Shown: positions 20,901 to 34,500 of the stretch, one piece after another
How the letters are laid out: every line of letters begins with the position of its first letter
Numbering within the stretch: position 1 is the first letter of the stretch
Source of the DNA: Calendula officinalis
Taxonomy: Eukaryota; Streptophyta; Magnoliopsida; Asterales; Asteraceae
Assembly (NCBI GenBank): GCA_963853835.1
Contig: OY970821.1
Location: 50,484,646-50,548,645, forward strand
Direction: 5' to 3'
DNA: 64,000 nt
The notes under the pieces: generated by a model
Seen by the model: the letters and a program-made list of their open reading frames with translations, nothing else
What the model was told of the DNA's origin: nothing
Databases searched by the model: none
Made by a program: the position numbers and the translations under genes

Positions 20901-23900
20901 GGGCCATCGATATGAGTTATGGACATGTAGTGGTTATAATGGTTCACTTGCCTTGGTTATGGGTTATGGACACCTATTACTTCTAAAATGGATATTTATA
21001 GGCTATTGGTCATGGCTAGTAGTTATAATGGTTCAAGGGCAATCAGTATCAGTTATGGACAACTACTGGTTATGTTGGTTCAAGGACCATGGTTATGGGT
21101 TATGAACACCTATTACTTGTAAAATGGATATCTATAGGATATTGGTCATGGCTAGTAGTTATAATGGTTCAAGGGCCATCGATATGAGTTATGGACATGT
21201 AGTGGTTATAATGGTGCACTGGCCTTGGTTATGGGTTATGGGCACCTATTACTTGTAAAATGGATATCTATAGGCTACTGGTCATGGTTACTAGTTATAA
21301 TGGTTCATGGGCCATTAGTATCAGTTATGGACATCTAGTGGTTATAATGGTTCAAGAACCATGGTTATGGGTTATGGACACCTATTACTTGTAAAATGTA
21401 TATCTGTAGGCTATTGGACATGGCAAGTAGTTATAATGGTTCAAGGGCCATCAATATCAGTTATGGACATCTAGTGGTTATAATGATTCAAGGACCATGG
21501 TTATGGGTTATGGACACATATTACTTGTAAAATGGATATCTATAGGCTATTGGTCATGGCTAGTAGTTATAATGGTTCAAGGGCCATAAGTGTCAGTTAT
21601 GGACATCTAGTGGTTATAATGGTTCGACGACGATTGTTATGGGTAATGGACACCTATTACTTGTAAATTGGTTATCTATAGGCTATTGGTCATGGCTAGT
21701 AGTTATAATGGTTCAAGGACCATCGATATGAGTTATGGACATGAAGTGGTTATAATGGTTCACTGGCCTTGGTTATGGGTTATGGACACCTATTACTTGT
21801 AAAATGGATATCTATAGGCTACTGGTCATGGTTACTAGTTATAATGGTTCATGGGCCATCAGTATCATTTATGGACATCTATTACTCGTAAAATGGATAT
21901 CTGTAGGCTATTGGACATGGCTAGTAGTTATAATGGTTCAAGGGCCATCAGTATCAGTTATGGACATCTAGTGGTTATAATGATTCAAGGACCATGGTTA
22001 TGGGTTATGGGTTATGAACACCTATTACTTGTAAAATGGATATCTACAGGCTATTGGTCATGGCTAGTAGTTATAATGGTTCAAGGGCCATCGATATGAG
22101 TTATGGACATGTAGTGGTTATAATGGTTCACTGGCCTTGGTTATGGGTTATGGACACCTATTACTTGTAAAATGGATATCTATAGGCTACTGGTCATGGT
22201 TACTAGTTATAATGGTTCATGGGCCATCAGTATTAGTTATGGACATCTAATGGTTATAATGGTTCAAGAACCATGGTTATGGGTTATGGACACCTATTAC
22301 TTGTAAAATGTATATCTGTAGGCTATTGGACATGGCTAGTAGTTATAATGGTTCAAGGGCCATCAGTATCAGTTATGGAGATCTAGTGGTTATAATGATT
22401 CAAGGACCATGGTTATTCGTTATGGACACCTATTGCTTGTAAAATGGATATCTATAGGCTATTGGTCATGGCTAGTAGTTATAATGGTTCAAGGGCCATC
22501 GATATGAGTTATGGACATGTAGTGGTTATAATGGTTCACTTGCCTTGGTTATGGGTTATGGACACCTATTACTTCTAAAATGGATATTTATAGGCTATTG
22601 GTCATGGCTAGTAGTTATAATGGTTCAAGGGCAATCAGTATCAGTTATGGACAACTACTGGTTATGTTGGTTCAAGGACCATGGTTATGGGTTATGAACA
22701 CCTATTACTTGTAAAATGGATATCTATAGGATATTGGTCATGGCTAGTAGTTATAATGGTTCAAGGGCCATCGATATGAGTTATGGACATGTAGTGGTTA
22801 TAATGGTGCACTGGCCTTGGTTATGGGTTATGGGCACCTATTACTTGTAAAATGGATATCTATAGGCTACTGGTCATGGTTACTAGTTATAATGGTTCAT
22901 GGGCCATTAGTATCAGTTATGGACATCTAGTGGTTATAATGGTTCAAGAACCATGGTTATGGGTTATGGACACCTATTACTTGTAAAATGTATATCTGTA
23001 GGCTATTGGACATGGCAAGTAGTTATAATGGTTCAAGGGCCATCAATATCAGTTATGGACATCTAGTGGTTATAATGATTCAAGGACCATGGTTATGGGT
23101 TATGGACACATATTACTTGTAAAATGGATATCTATAGGCTATTGGTCATGGCTAGTAGTTATAATGGTTCAAGGGCCATAAGTGTCAGTTATGGACATCT
23201 AGTGGTTATAATGGTTCGACGACGATTGTTATGGGTAATGGACACCTATTACTTGTAAAATGGTTATCTATAGGCTATTGGTCATGGCTAGTAGTTATAA
23301 TGGTTCAAGGACCATCGATATGAGTTATGGACATGAAGTGGTTATAATGGTTCACTGGCCTTGGTTATGGGTTATGGACACCTATTACTTGTAAAATGGA
23401 TATCTATAGGCTACTGGTCATGGTTACTAGTTATAATGGTTCATGGGCCATCAGTATCATTTATGGACATCTATTACTCGTAAAATGGATATCTGTAGGC
23501 TATTGGACATGGCTAGTAGTTATAATGGTTCAAGGGCCATCAGTATCAGTTATGGACATCTAGTGGTTATAATGATTCAAGGACCATGGTTATGGGTTAT
23601 GGGTTATGGACACCTATTACTTGTAAAATGGATATCTACAGGCTATTGGTCATGGCTAGTAGTTATAATGGTTCAAGGGCCATCGATATGAGTTATGGAC
23701 ATGTAGTGGTTATAATGGTTCACTGGCCTTGGTTATGGGTTATGGACACCTATTACTTGTAAAATGGATATTTATAGGCTATTGGTCATGGCTAGTAGTT
23801 ATAATGGTTCAAGGGCAATCAGTATCAGTTATGGACAACTACTGGTTATGTTGGTTCAAGGACCATGGTTATGGGTTATGAACACCTATTACTTGTAAAA

Positions 23901-26900
23901 TGGATATCTATAGGCTATTGGTCATGGCTAGTAGTTATAATGGTTCAAGGGCCATCGATATGAGTTATGGACATGTAGTGGTTATAATGGTTCACTGGCC
24001 TTGGTTATGGGTTATGGACACCTATTACTTGTAAAATGGATATCTATAGGCTACTGGTCATGGTTAGTAGTTATAATGGTTCATGGGCCATCAGTATTAG
24101 TTATGGACATCTAATGGTTATAATGGTTCAAGAACCATGGTTATGGGTTATGGACACCTATTACTTGTAAAATGTATATCTGTAGGCTATTGGACATGGC
24201 TAGTAGTTATAATGGTTCAAGGGCCATCAGTATCAGTTATGGAGATCTAGTGGTTATAATGATTCAAGGACCATGGTTATGGGTTATGGACACCTATTAC
24301 TTGTAAAATGGATATCTATAGGCTATTGGTCATGGCTAGTAGTTATAATGGTTCAAGGGCCATCGATATGAGTTATGGACATGTAGTGGTTATATTGGTT
24401 CAATGGCCTTGGTTATGGGTTATAGACACCTATTACATGTAAAATGTATATTTTTAGGCTATCGGTCATGGCTAGTAGTTATAATGGTTCAAGGGCCATC
24501 AGTATCAGTTATGGACATCTAGTTGTTATAATGGTTCAAGGACCATGGTTATGCGTTATGGACACCTATTACTTGTAAAATGGATATCTATAGACTATTG
24601 GTCATGGCTAGTAGTTATAATGGTTAAGGGGCCATCGATATGAGATATGGACATGTAGTGGTTATAATGGTTCACTGCCTTGGTTATGGGTTATGAACAC
24701 CTATTACTTGTAAAATGGATATCTGTAGGGTACTGGTCAAGGTTACTAGTTAAAATGGTTCATGGGCCATCAGTATCAGTTATGGACATCTAGTGGTTAT
24801 AATGGTTCAAGAACCATGGTTATGGGTTATGGACACCTATTACTTGTAAAATGGATATATGTAGGCTATTGGACATGGCTAGTAGTTATAATGGTACAAG
24901 GGCCATCGATATGAGTTATGGACATGTAGTGGTTATAATGGTTCATTGGCCTTGGTTATGGGTTATGGACACCTATTACTTGTAAAATGGATATCTGTAG
25001 GCTATTGGACATGGCTAGTTGTTATAATGGTTCAAGGGCCATCAGTATCAGTTATGGACATCTAGTGGTTATAATGATTCAAGGACCATGGTTATGGGTT
25101 ATGGACACCTATTACTTGTAAAATGGATATCTGTAGGCTATTGGACATGGCTAGTAGTTATAATGGTTCAAGGGCCATCAGTATAAGTTATGGACATCTA
25201 GTGGTTATAATGATTCAAGGACCATGGTTATGGGTTATGGACACCTATTACTTGTAAAATGGATATCTATAGGCTATTGGTCATGGCTAGTAGTTATAAT
25301 GGTTCAAGGGCCATCGATATGAGTTATGGACATGTAGTGGTTATAATGGTTCACTGGCCTTGGTTATGGGTTATGGACACCTACTACTTGTAAAATGGAT
25401 ATTTATAGGCTATTGGTCATGGCTAGTAGTTATAATGGTTCAAGGACCATCAGTATCTGTTATGGACAACTACTGGTTATAATGGTTCAAGGACCATGGT
25501 TATGGGTTATGGACACCTATTACTTTTAAAATGGATATCTATAGGCTATTGGTCATGGCTAGTAGTTATAATGGTTCAAGGGCCATCGATATTAGTTATG
25601 GACATGTAGTGGTTATAATGGTTCACTGGCCTTGGTTATGGGTTATGGACACCTATTACTTGTAAAATGGATATCTATAGGCTACTGGTCATGGTTACTA
25701 GTTATAATGGTTCATGGGCCATCAGTATCAGTTATGGACATCTTGTGGTTATAATGGTTCAAGAACCATGGTTATGGGTTATGGACACCTATTACTTGTA
25801 AAATGTATATCTGTAGGCTATTGGACATGGCTAGTAGTTATAATGGTTCAAGGGCCATCAGTATCAGTTATGGAGATCTAGTGGTTATAATGATTCAAGG
25901 ACCATGGTTATTGGTTATGGACACCTATTGCTTGTAAAATGGATATCTTTAGGCTATTGGTCATGGCTAGTAGTTATAATGGTTCAAGGGCCATCGATAT
26001 GAGTTATGGACATGTAGTGGTTATAATGGTTCACTGGCCTTGGTTATGGGTTATGGACACCTATTACTTGTAAAATGGATATTTATAGGCTATTGGTCAT
26101 GGCTAGTAGTTATAATGGTTCAAGGGCAATCAGTATCAGTTATGGACAACTACTGGTTATGTTGGTTCAAGGACCATGGTTATGGGTTATGAACACCTAT
26201 TACTTGTAAAATGGATATCTATAGGCTATTGGTCATGGCTAGTAGTTATAATGGTTCAAGGGCCATCGATATGAGTTATGGACATGTAGTGGTTATAATG
26301 GTTCACTGGCCTTGGTTATGGGTTATGGGCACCTATTACTTGTAAAATGGATATCTATAGGCTACTGGTCATGGTTACTAGTTATAATGGTTCATGGGCC
26401 ATTAGTATCAGTTATGGACATCTAGTGGTTATAATGTATCAAGAACCATGGTTATGGGTTATGGACACCTATTACTTGTAAAATGTATATCTGTAGGCTA
26501 TTGGACATGGCAAGTAGTTATAATGGTTCAAGGGCCATCAATATCAGTTATGGACATCTAGTGGTTATAATGATTCAAGGACCATGGTTATGGGTTATGG
26601 ACACATATTACTTGTAAAATGGATATCTATAGGCTATTGGTCATGGCTAGTAGTTATAATGGTTCAAGGGCCATAAGTGTCAGTTATGGACATCTAGTGG
26701 TTATAATGGTTCGACGACGATTGTTATGGGTAATGGACACCTATTACTTGTAAAATGGTTATCTATAGGCTATTGGTCATGGCTAGTAGTTATAATGGTT
26801 CAAGGACCATCGATATGAGTTATGGACATGAAGTGGTTATAATGGTTCACTGGCCTTGGTTATGGGTTATGGACACCTATTACTTGTAAAATGGATATCT

Positions 26901-27539
26901 ATAGGCTACTGGTCATGGTTACTAGTTATAATGGTTCATGGGCCATCAGTATCATTTATGGATATCTATTACTCGTAAAATGGATATCTGTAGGCTATTG
27001 GACATGGCTAGTAGTTATAATGGTTCAAGGGCCATCAGTATCAGTTATGGACATCTAGTGGTTATAATGATTCAAGGACCATGGTTATGGGTTATGGGTT
27101 ATGGGTTATGGACACCTATTACTTGTAAAATGGATATCTATAGGCTATTGGTCATGGCTAGTAGTTATAATGGTTCAAGGGCCATCGATATGAGTTATGG
27201 ACATGTAGTGGTTATAATGGTTCACTGGCCTTGGTTATGGGTTATGGACACCTATTACTTGTAAAATGGATATATATATAGGCTATTGGTCATGGCTAGT
27301 AGTTATAATGGTTCAAGGGCTATCAGTATCAGTTATGGACATCTAGTGGTTATAATGGTTCGACGACGATTGTTATGGGTAATGGACACCTATTACTTGT
27401 AAAATGGTTATCTATAGGCTATTGGTCATGGCTAGTAGTTATAATGGTTCAAGGACCATCGATATGAGTTATGGACATGTAGTGGTTATAATGGTTCACT
27501 GGCCTTGGTTATGGTTATGGACACCTATTACTTGTAAAA
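17991..27539. repeat. Satellite A tandem array, right arm
   Basis: The same 136-bp satellite continues in the same orientation and phase after the LINE, so the LINE split one array. Monomer order is irregular except for the 1592-bp duplication. Local changes include TATATATATAGG (about 18925 and 27268), a shortened monomer lacking one 47-bp sub-unit (near 21870, 23460 and 26955) and GGGTTATG reiterations (two to four in a row near 22005, 23595 and 27088). No gene is present. Confidence 0.96.
20492..23675. repeat. 1592-bp tandem duplication within satellite A (two near-identical copies)
   Basis: Diagnostic variants recur at a fixed 1592-bp distance: TTAGTTATGG at 20641 and 22233; CGACGACGATTG at 21625 and 23217; the shortened monomer at about 21851 and 23443. 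Only a few substitutions separate the copies (for example near 21667/23259 and 22017/23609). The length equals twelve 136-bp monomers minus one 47-bp sub-unit plus 7 bp. Copies are about 20492-22083 and 22084-23675; a partial third copy lies at about 26.0-27.1 kb. Confidence 0.88.
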
Positions 27540-27545
27540 CATTCA
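27530..27545. other. Junction between satellite A and satellite B
   Basis: Satellite A runs to ACTTGTAAAA and satellite B starts at CATTCACAACTTTCAG. In satellite B the same place normally reads ATACTAAAACATTCATAAC, so TAAAA is shared by both sides. There is no transposon, spacer or target duplication, which suggests direct end joining with 5-bp microhomology. The first satellite B monomer is more diverged than inner ones. Confidence 0.85.
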
Positions 27546-30500
27546 CAACTTTCAGCTCGATTGTCCGTTTCACGCCCAAGAGTAACCAAAATAGCTAATT
27601 CGTTCGTCACTGCCAAGAACAAGTTCGGCCCGAACTCTTCACTGTTCCCGGCCCGAACTTCATTTTCGGCCCGAACTTCAACCTCGGCCCGAACTTCAAC
27701 CTCGGCCCGAACTCCGACCTCGGCCCGAACGTCAACCTCGGCCCGGACATCATCCTCGGCCCGAACACCGAACTTCGGCCCGAACACCACTTCGGCCCGA
27801 ACACCTCTTCGGCCCGAACATCCCACTTCGGCCCGAACACCACTTCGGCCCGAACATCCCTCTTCGGCCCGAACTCTTCAATATCCAAGATTGTGTGACA
27901 AAAGGTGCTATACTAAAACATTCATAACTTTCAGCTCGGGAGTCCGTTTCACGCCCACGAGTAACCAAAATAGCTGGTTCGTTCGTCACTGCCAAGAACA
28001 AGTTCGGCCCGAACTCTTCAATGTTCCCGGCCCGAACTTTATTTTCGGCCCGAACTTCAGCCTCGGCCCGAACTTCAACCTCGGCCCGAACTCCGACCTC
28101 GGCCCGAACTTCAACCTCGGCCCGAACATTATCCTCGGCCCGAACACCGAACTTCGGCCCGAACACCACTTCGGACCGAACATCCCACTTCGTCCCGAAC
28201 ACCACTTCGGCCCGAACATCCCTCTTCGGCCCGAACTCTTCAATATCCAAGATTGTGTGACAAAAGGTGCTATACTAAAACATTCATAACTTTCAGCTCG
28301 GGTGTCCGTTTCACGCCCACGAGTAACCAAAATAGCTGGTTCGTTCGTCACTGCCAAGAACAAGTTCGGCCCGAACTCTTCAGTGTTCCCGGCCCGAACT
28401 TCATTTTCGGCCCGAACTTCAACCTCGGCCCGAACTTCAACCTCGGCCCGAACTCCGAACTCGGCCCGAACTTCAACCTCGGCCCGAACATCATCCTCGG
28501 CCCGAACACCGAACATCGGCCCGAACACCACTTCAGCCCGAACACCACTTCTGCCCGAACATCCCACTTCGGCCCGAACACCACTTCGGCCCGAACATCC
28601 CTCTTTGGCCCGAACTCTTCAATATCCAAGATTGTGTGACAAAAGGTGCTATACTAAAACATTCATAACTTTCAGCTCGGGTGTCCGTTTCACCCCCACG
28701 AGTAACCAATATACCTGGTTCGTTCGTCACTGCCAAGAACAAGTTCGGCCCGAACTCTTCACTGTTCCCGGCCCGAACATCATTTTCGGCCCGAACTTCA
28801 ACCTCGTCCCGAACTTCAACCTCGGCCCGAACTCCGACCTCGGCCCGAACTTCAACCTCGGCCCGAACATCATCCTCGGCCCGAACACCGAACTTCGGCC
28901 CGAACACCACTTCGGCCCGAACATCCCACTTTGGCCCGAACACCACTTCGGCCCGAACATCCCTCTTCGGCCCGAACTCTTCAATATCCAAGATTGTGTG
29001 ACAAAAGGTGCTATACTAAAACATTCATAACTTTCAGCTCTGGTGTCCGTTTCACGCCCACGAGTAACCAAAATAGCTGGTTCGTTCGTCACTGCCAAGA
29101 ACAAGTTCGGCCCGAACTCTTCACTGTTCCCAGCAAACTTCATTTTCGGCCCGAACTTCAACCTCGGCCCGAACTCCGACCTCGGCCCGAACTTCAACCT
29201 CGGCCCGAACATCATCCTTGGCCCGAACACCGAACTTCGGCCCGAACACCACTTCGGCCTGAACACCACTTCGACCCGAACATCCCACTTCGGCCCGAAC
29301 ACCACTTCGGCCCGAACATCCTTCTTCGGCCCGAACTCTTCAATATCCAAGATTGTGTGACAAAAGGTGCTATACTAAAACATTCATAACTTTCAGCTCG
29401 GGTTTCCGTTTCACGCCCACGAGTAACCAAAATAGCTGGTTCGTTCGTCACTGCCAAGAACAAGTTCGGCCCGAACTCTTCACTGTTCCCAGCCCGAACA
29501 TCATTTTCGGCCCGAACATCATTTTCGGCCCGAACTTCAACCTTGTCCCGAACTTCAACCTCGGCCCGAACTCCGACCTCGGCCCGAACTTCAACCTCGG
29601 CCCGAACATCATCCTCGCCCCGAACACCGAACTTCGGACCGAACACCACTTCGGCCCGAACACCACTTCGGCCCGGACATCCCACTTCGGCCCGAACACC
29701 ACTTCGGCCTGAACATCCCTCTTCGGCCTGAACTCTTCGATATCCAAGATTGTGTGACAAAAGGTGCTATACTAAAACATTCATAACTTTCAGCTCGGGT
29801 GTCCGTTTCATGCCCACGAGTAACCAAAATAGCTGGTTCGTTCGTCACTGCCAAAAACAAGTTCGGCCCGAACTCTTCACTGTTCCCGGCCCGAACTTCA
29901 TTTTCGGCCCGAACTTCAACCTCGGCCCGAACTTCAACCTCGGCCCGAACTCCGACCTCGGCCCGAACTTCAACCTCGGCCCGAACATCATCCTCGGCCC
30001 GAACACCGAACTTCGGCCCGAACACCACTTCGGCCCGAACATCCCTCTTCGGCCCGAACTCTTCAATATCCAAGATTGTGTGACAAAAGGTGCTATACTA
30101 AAACATTCATAACTTTCAGCTCGGGTATCCGTTTCACGCCCACGAGTAACCAAAACAGCTGGTTCGTTCGTCACTACCAAGAACAAGTTCGGCCCGAACT
30201 CTTCACTGTTTCCGGCCCGAACTTCATTTTCGGCCCGAACTTCAACCTCGGGCCGAACTTCAACCTCGGCCCCAACTCCGTCCTCGGCCCGAACTTCAAC
30301 CTCGGCCCGAACATCATCCTCGGCCCGAACACCGAACTTCGGCCCGAACACCACTTCGGCCCGAACATCACACTTCGGCCCGAACACCACTTCGGCCCGA
30401 ACATCCCTCTTCGGCCCGAACTCTTCAATATCCAAGATTGTGTGACAAAAGGTGCTATACTAAAATATTCATAACTTTCAGCTCGGGTGTCCGTTTCACG

Positions 30501-31177
30501 CCCACGAGTAACCAAAATAGCTGGTTCGTTCGTCACTGCCAAGAACAAGTTCGGCCCGAAATCTTCACTGTTCCCGGCCCGAACTTCATTTTCGGCCCGA
30601 ACTTCAACCTCGGCCCGAACTCCGACCTCGGCCCGAACTTCAACCTCGGCCCGAACATCATCCTCGGCCCGAACACCGAAGTTCGACCTGAACACCACTT
30701 CGGCCCGAACACCACTTCAGCCCGAACATCCCACTTCGGCCCGAACACCACTTCGGCCCGAACACCACTTCGTCCCGAACATCCCTCTTCGGCCCGAACT
30801 CTTCAATATCAAAGATTGTGCGACAAAAGGTGCTATACTAAAACATTCATAACTTTCAGCTCGGGTGTCCGTTTCACGCCCACGAGTAACCAAAATAGCT
30901 TGTTCGTTCGTCACTGCCAAGAACAAGTTCGGCCCGAACTCTTCACTGTTCCCGGCCCGAACTTCAACCTCGGCCCGAACTTCAACCTCAGCCCGAACTC
31001 CGACCTCGGCCCGAACTTCAACCTCGGCCCGAACTTCAACCTCAGCCCGAACATCATCCTCGGCCCGAAAACCGAACTTCGGCCCGAACACCACTTCGGC
31101 CCGAACATCCCACTTCGCCCCGAACACCACTTCGGCCCGAACATCCCTCTTCGGCCCGAACTCTTCAATATCCAAGA

Positions 31178-31556
31178 TTGTGTGACAAAAGGTGCTATAC
31201 TAAAACATTCATAACTTTCAGCTCGGGTGTCCGTTTCACGCCCACGAGTAACCAAAATAGCTGGTTCGTTCGTCACTGCCAAGAACAAGTTCGGCCCGAA
31301 CTCTTCACTTTTCCCGGCCCGAACTTCATTTTCGACCCGAACTTCAACCTCGGCCCGAACTTCAACCTCGGCCCGAACTCCGACCTCGGCCCGAACTTCA
31401 ACCTCGGCCCGAACATCATCCTCGGCCCGAACACCGAACTTCGCCCCGAACAACACTTCGGCCCGAACACCACTTCGGCCCGAACATCCCACTTCGGCCC
31501 GAACACCACTTCGGCCCGAACATCCCTCTTCGGCCCGAACTCTTCAATATCCAAGA
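31178..31556. repeat. Representative satellite B monomer (379 bp)
   Basis: The leader, 31178 to about 31288, starts TTGTGTGACAAAAGG and contains ACTTTCAGCTCGGGTGTCC and CTGGTTCGTTCGTCACTGCC. It is followed by fourteen sub-repeats of 17-23 bp, each built on CGGCCCGAAC plus a variable tail (TTCAACCT, TCCGACCT, ATCATCCT, ACCACTT, ATCCCACTT, ATCCCTCTT). The first half of the block uses 18-bp units; the second half alternates 17- and 19-bp units. The last sub-repeat runs into TCTTCAATATCCAAGA, which closes the monomer. Confidence 0.9.
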
Positions 31557-34500
31557 TTGTGTGACAAAAGGTGCTATACTAAGACATTCATAACTTTCAG
31601 CTCGGGTGTCCGTTTCACGCCCACGAGTAACCAAAATAGCTGGTTCGTTCGTCACTGCCAAGAACAAGTTCGGCCCGAACTTTTCACTGTTCCCGGCCCG
31701 AACTTCATTTTCGGCCCGAACTTCAACCTCGGCCCGAACTGCAACCTAGGCCCGAACTCCAACGTCGGCCCGAACTCCAACCTCGGCCCGAACATCATCC
31801 TCGGCCCGAACACCGAACTTCGGCCCGAGCACCACTTCGGCCCGAACACCACTTCGGCCCGAACATCCCTCTTCGGCCTTAACTCTTCAATATCCAAGAT
31901 TGTGTGACAAAAGGTGCTATACTAAACATTCATAACTTTCAGCTCGGGTGTCCGTTTCACGCCCACGAGTAACCAAAATAGCTGGTTCGTTCGTCACTGC
32001 CAAAAACAAGTTCGGCCCGAACGCTTCACTGTTCCCGGCCCGAACTTCATTTTCGGCCCGAACTTCAACCTCGGCCCGAACTTCAACCTCGGCCCGAACT
32101 CCGACCTCGGCCCGAACATCAACCTCGGCCCGAACATCATCCTCGGCCCGAACACCGAACTTCGGCCCGAACACCACTTCGGCCCGAATATCCCGCTTCG
32201 GCCCGAACACCACTTCGGCCCCAACATCCCTCTTCGGCCCGAATTCTTCAATATCCAAGATTGTGTGACAAAAGGTGCTATACTAAAACATTCATAACTA
32301 TCAGCTCGGGTATCCGTTTCACGCCCACGAGTAACCAAAATAGCTGGTTCGTTCGTCACTACCAAGAACAAGTTCGGCCCGAACTCTTCACTGTTCCCGG
32401 CCCGAACTTCATTTTCGGCCCGAACTTCAACCTCGGCCCCAACTCCGACCTCGGCCCGAACTTCAACCTCGGCCCGAACATCATCCTCGGCCCGAACACC
32501 ACTTCGTCCCGAACATCACACTTCGGCCCGAAAACCACTTCGGCCCGAACATCCCTCTTCGGCCCGAACTCTTCAATATCCAAGATTGTGTGACAAAAGG
32601 TGCTATACTAAAATATTCATAACTTTCAGCTCGGATGTCCGTTTCACGCCCACGAGTAACCAAAATAGCTGGTTCGTTCGTCACTGCCAAGAACAAGTTT
32701 GGCCCGAACAGTTCACTGTTCCCGGCCCGAACTTCATTTTCGGCCCGAACTTCAACCTCGGGCCGAACTTCAACCTCGGCCCCAACTCCGACCTCGGCCC
32801 GAACTTCAACCTCGGCCCGAACATCATCCTCGGCCCGAACACCGAAGTTCGGCCCGAACACCACTTCGGCCCGAACATCCCACTTCGGCCCGAACACCAC
32901 TTCGGCCCGAACATCCCTCTTCGGCCCGAACTCTTCAATATCCAAGATTGTGTGACAAAAGGTGCTATACTAAGACATTCATAACTTTCAGCTCGGGTGT
33001 CCGTTTCACGCCCACGAGTAACCAAAATAGCTGGTTCGTTCGTCACTGCCAAGAACAAGTTCGGCCCGAACTTTTCACTGTTCCCGGCCCGAACTTCATT
33101 TTCGGCCCGAACTTCAACCTCGGCCCGAACTGCAACCTCGGCCCGAACTCCAACGTCGGCCCGAACTCCAACCTCGACCCGAACATCATCCTCGGCCCGA
33201 ACACCGAACTTCGGCCCGAACACCACTTCGGCCCGAACACCACTTCGGCCCGAACATCCTTCTTCGGCCTTAACTCTTCAATATCCAAGATTGTGTGACA
33301 AAAGGTGCTATACTAAACATTCATAACTTTCAGCTCGGGTGTCCGTTTCACGCCCACGAGTAACCAAAATAGCTGGTTCGTTCGTCACTGCCAAAAACAA
33401 GTTCGGCCCGAACTCTTCACTGTTCCCGGCCCGAACTTCATTTTCGGCCCGAACTTCAACCTCGGCCCGAACTTCAACCTCGGCCCGAACTCCGACCTCG
33501 GCCCGAACATCAACCTCGGCCCGAACATCATCCTCGGCCCGAACACCGAACTTCGGCCCGAACACCACTTCGGCCCGAACACCACTTCGGCCCGAATATC
33601 CCACTTCGGCCCGAACACCACTTCGGCCCCAACATCCCTCTTCGGCCCGAACTCTTCAATATCCAAGATTGTGTGACAAAAGGTGCTATACTAAAACATT
33701 CATAACTTTCAGCTCGGGTATCCGTTTCACGCCCACGAGTAACCAAAATAGCTGGTTCGTTCGTCACTACCAAGAACAAGTTCGGCCCGAACTCTTCACT
33801 GTTCCCGACCCGAACTTCATTTTCGGCCCGAACTTCAACCTCGGCCCCAACTCCGACCTCGGCCCGAACTTCAACCTCGGCCCGAACATCATCCTCGGCC
33901 CGAACACCACTTCGGCCCGAACATCACACTTCGGCCCGAAAACCACTTCGGCCCGAACATCCCTCTTCGGCCCGAACTCTTCAATATCCAAGATTATGTG
34001 ACAAAAGGTGCTATACTAAAATATTCATAACTTTCAGCTCGGGTGTCCGTTTCACGCCCACGAGTAACCAAAATAGCTGGTTCGTTCGTCACTGCCAAGA
34101 ACAAGTTCGGCCCGAACACTTCATTGTTCCCGGCCCGAACTTCATTTTCGGCCCGAACTTCAACCTCGGCCCGAACTCCGACCTCGGCCCGAACTTCAAC
34201 CTCGGCCCGAACATCATCCTCGGCCTGAACACCGAACTTCGGCCCGAACAACACTTCGGCCCGAACACCACTTCGGCCCGAACATCCCACTTCGGCCCGA
34301 ACACCACTTCGGCCCGAACATCCCTCTTCGGCCCGAACTCTTCAATATCCAAGATTGTGTGACAAAAGGTGCTATACTAAGACATTCATAACTTTCAGCT
34401 CGGGTGTCCGTTTCACGCCCACGAGTAACCAAAATAGCTGGTTCGTTCGTCACTGCCAAGAACAAGTTCGGCCCGAACTTTTCATTGTTCCCGGCCCGAA

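Noticed and set aside
26938..27264. Open frames of 60-110 codons in satellite A
   Set aside because: They are satellite translation; the 136-bp period rotates the frame and stops soon appear. The same peptide recurs only because the DNA block is duplicated.
27561..28289. Long open frames in satellite B, here 242 codons, taken as genes
   Set aside because: They start at GTG or TTG, translate into simple repeats of the 18-bp unit, overlap on both strands and recur in every monomer. No domain is recognisable.
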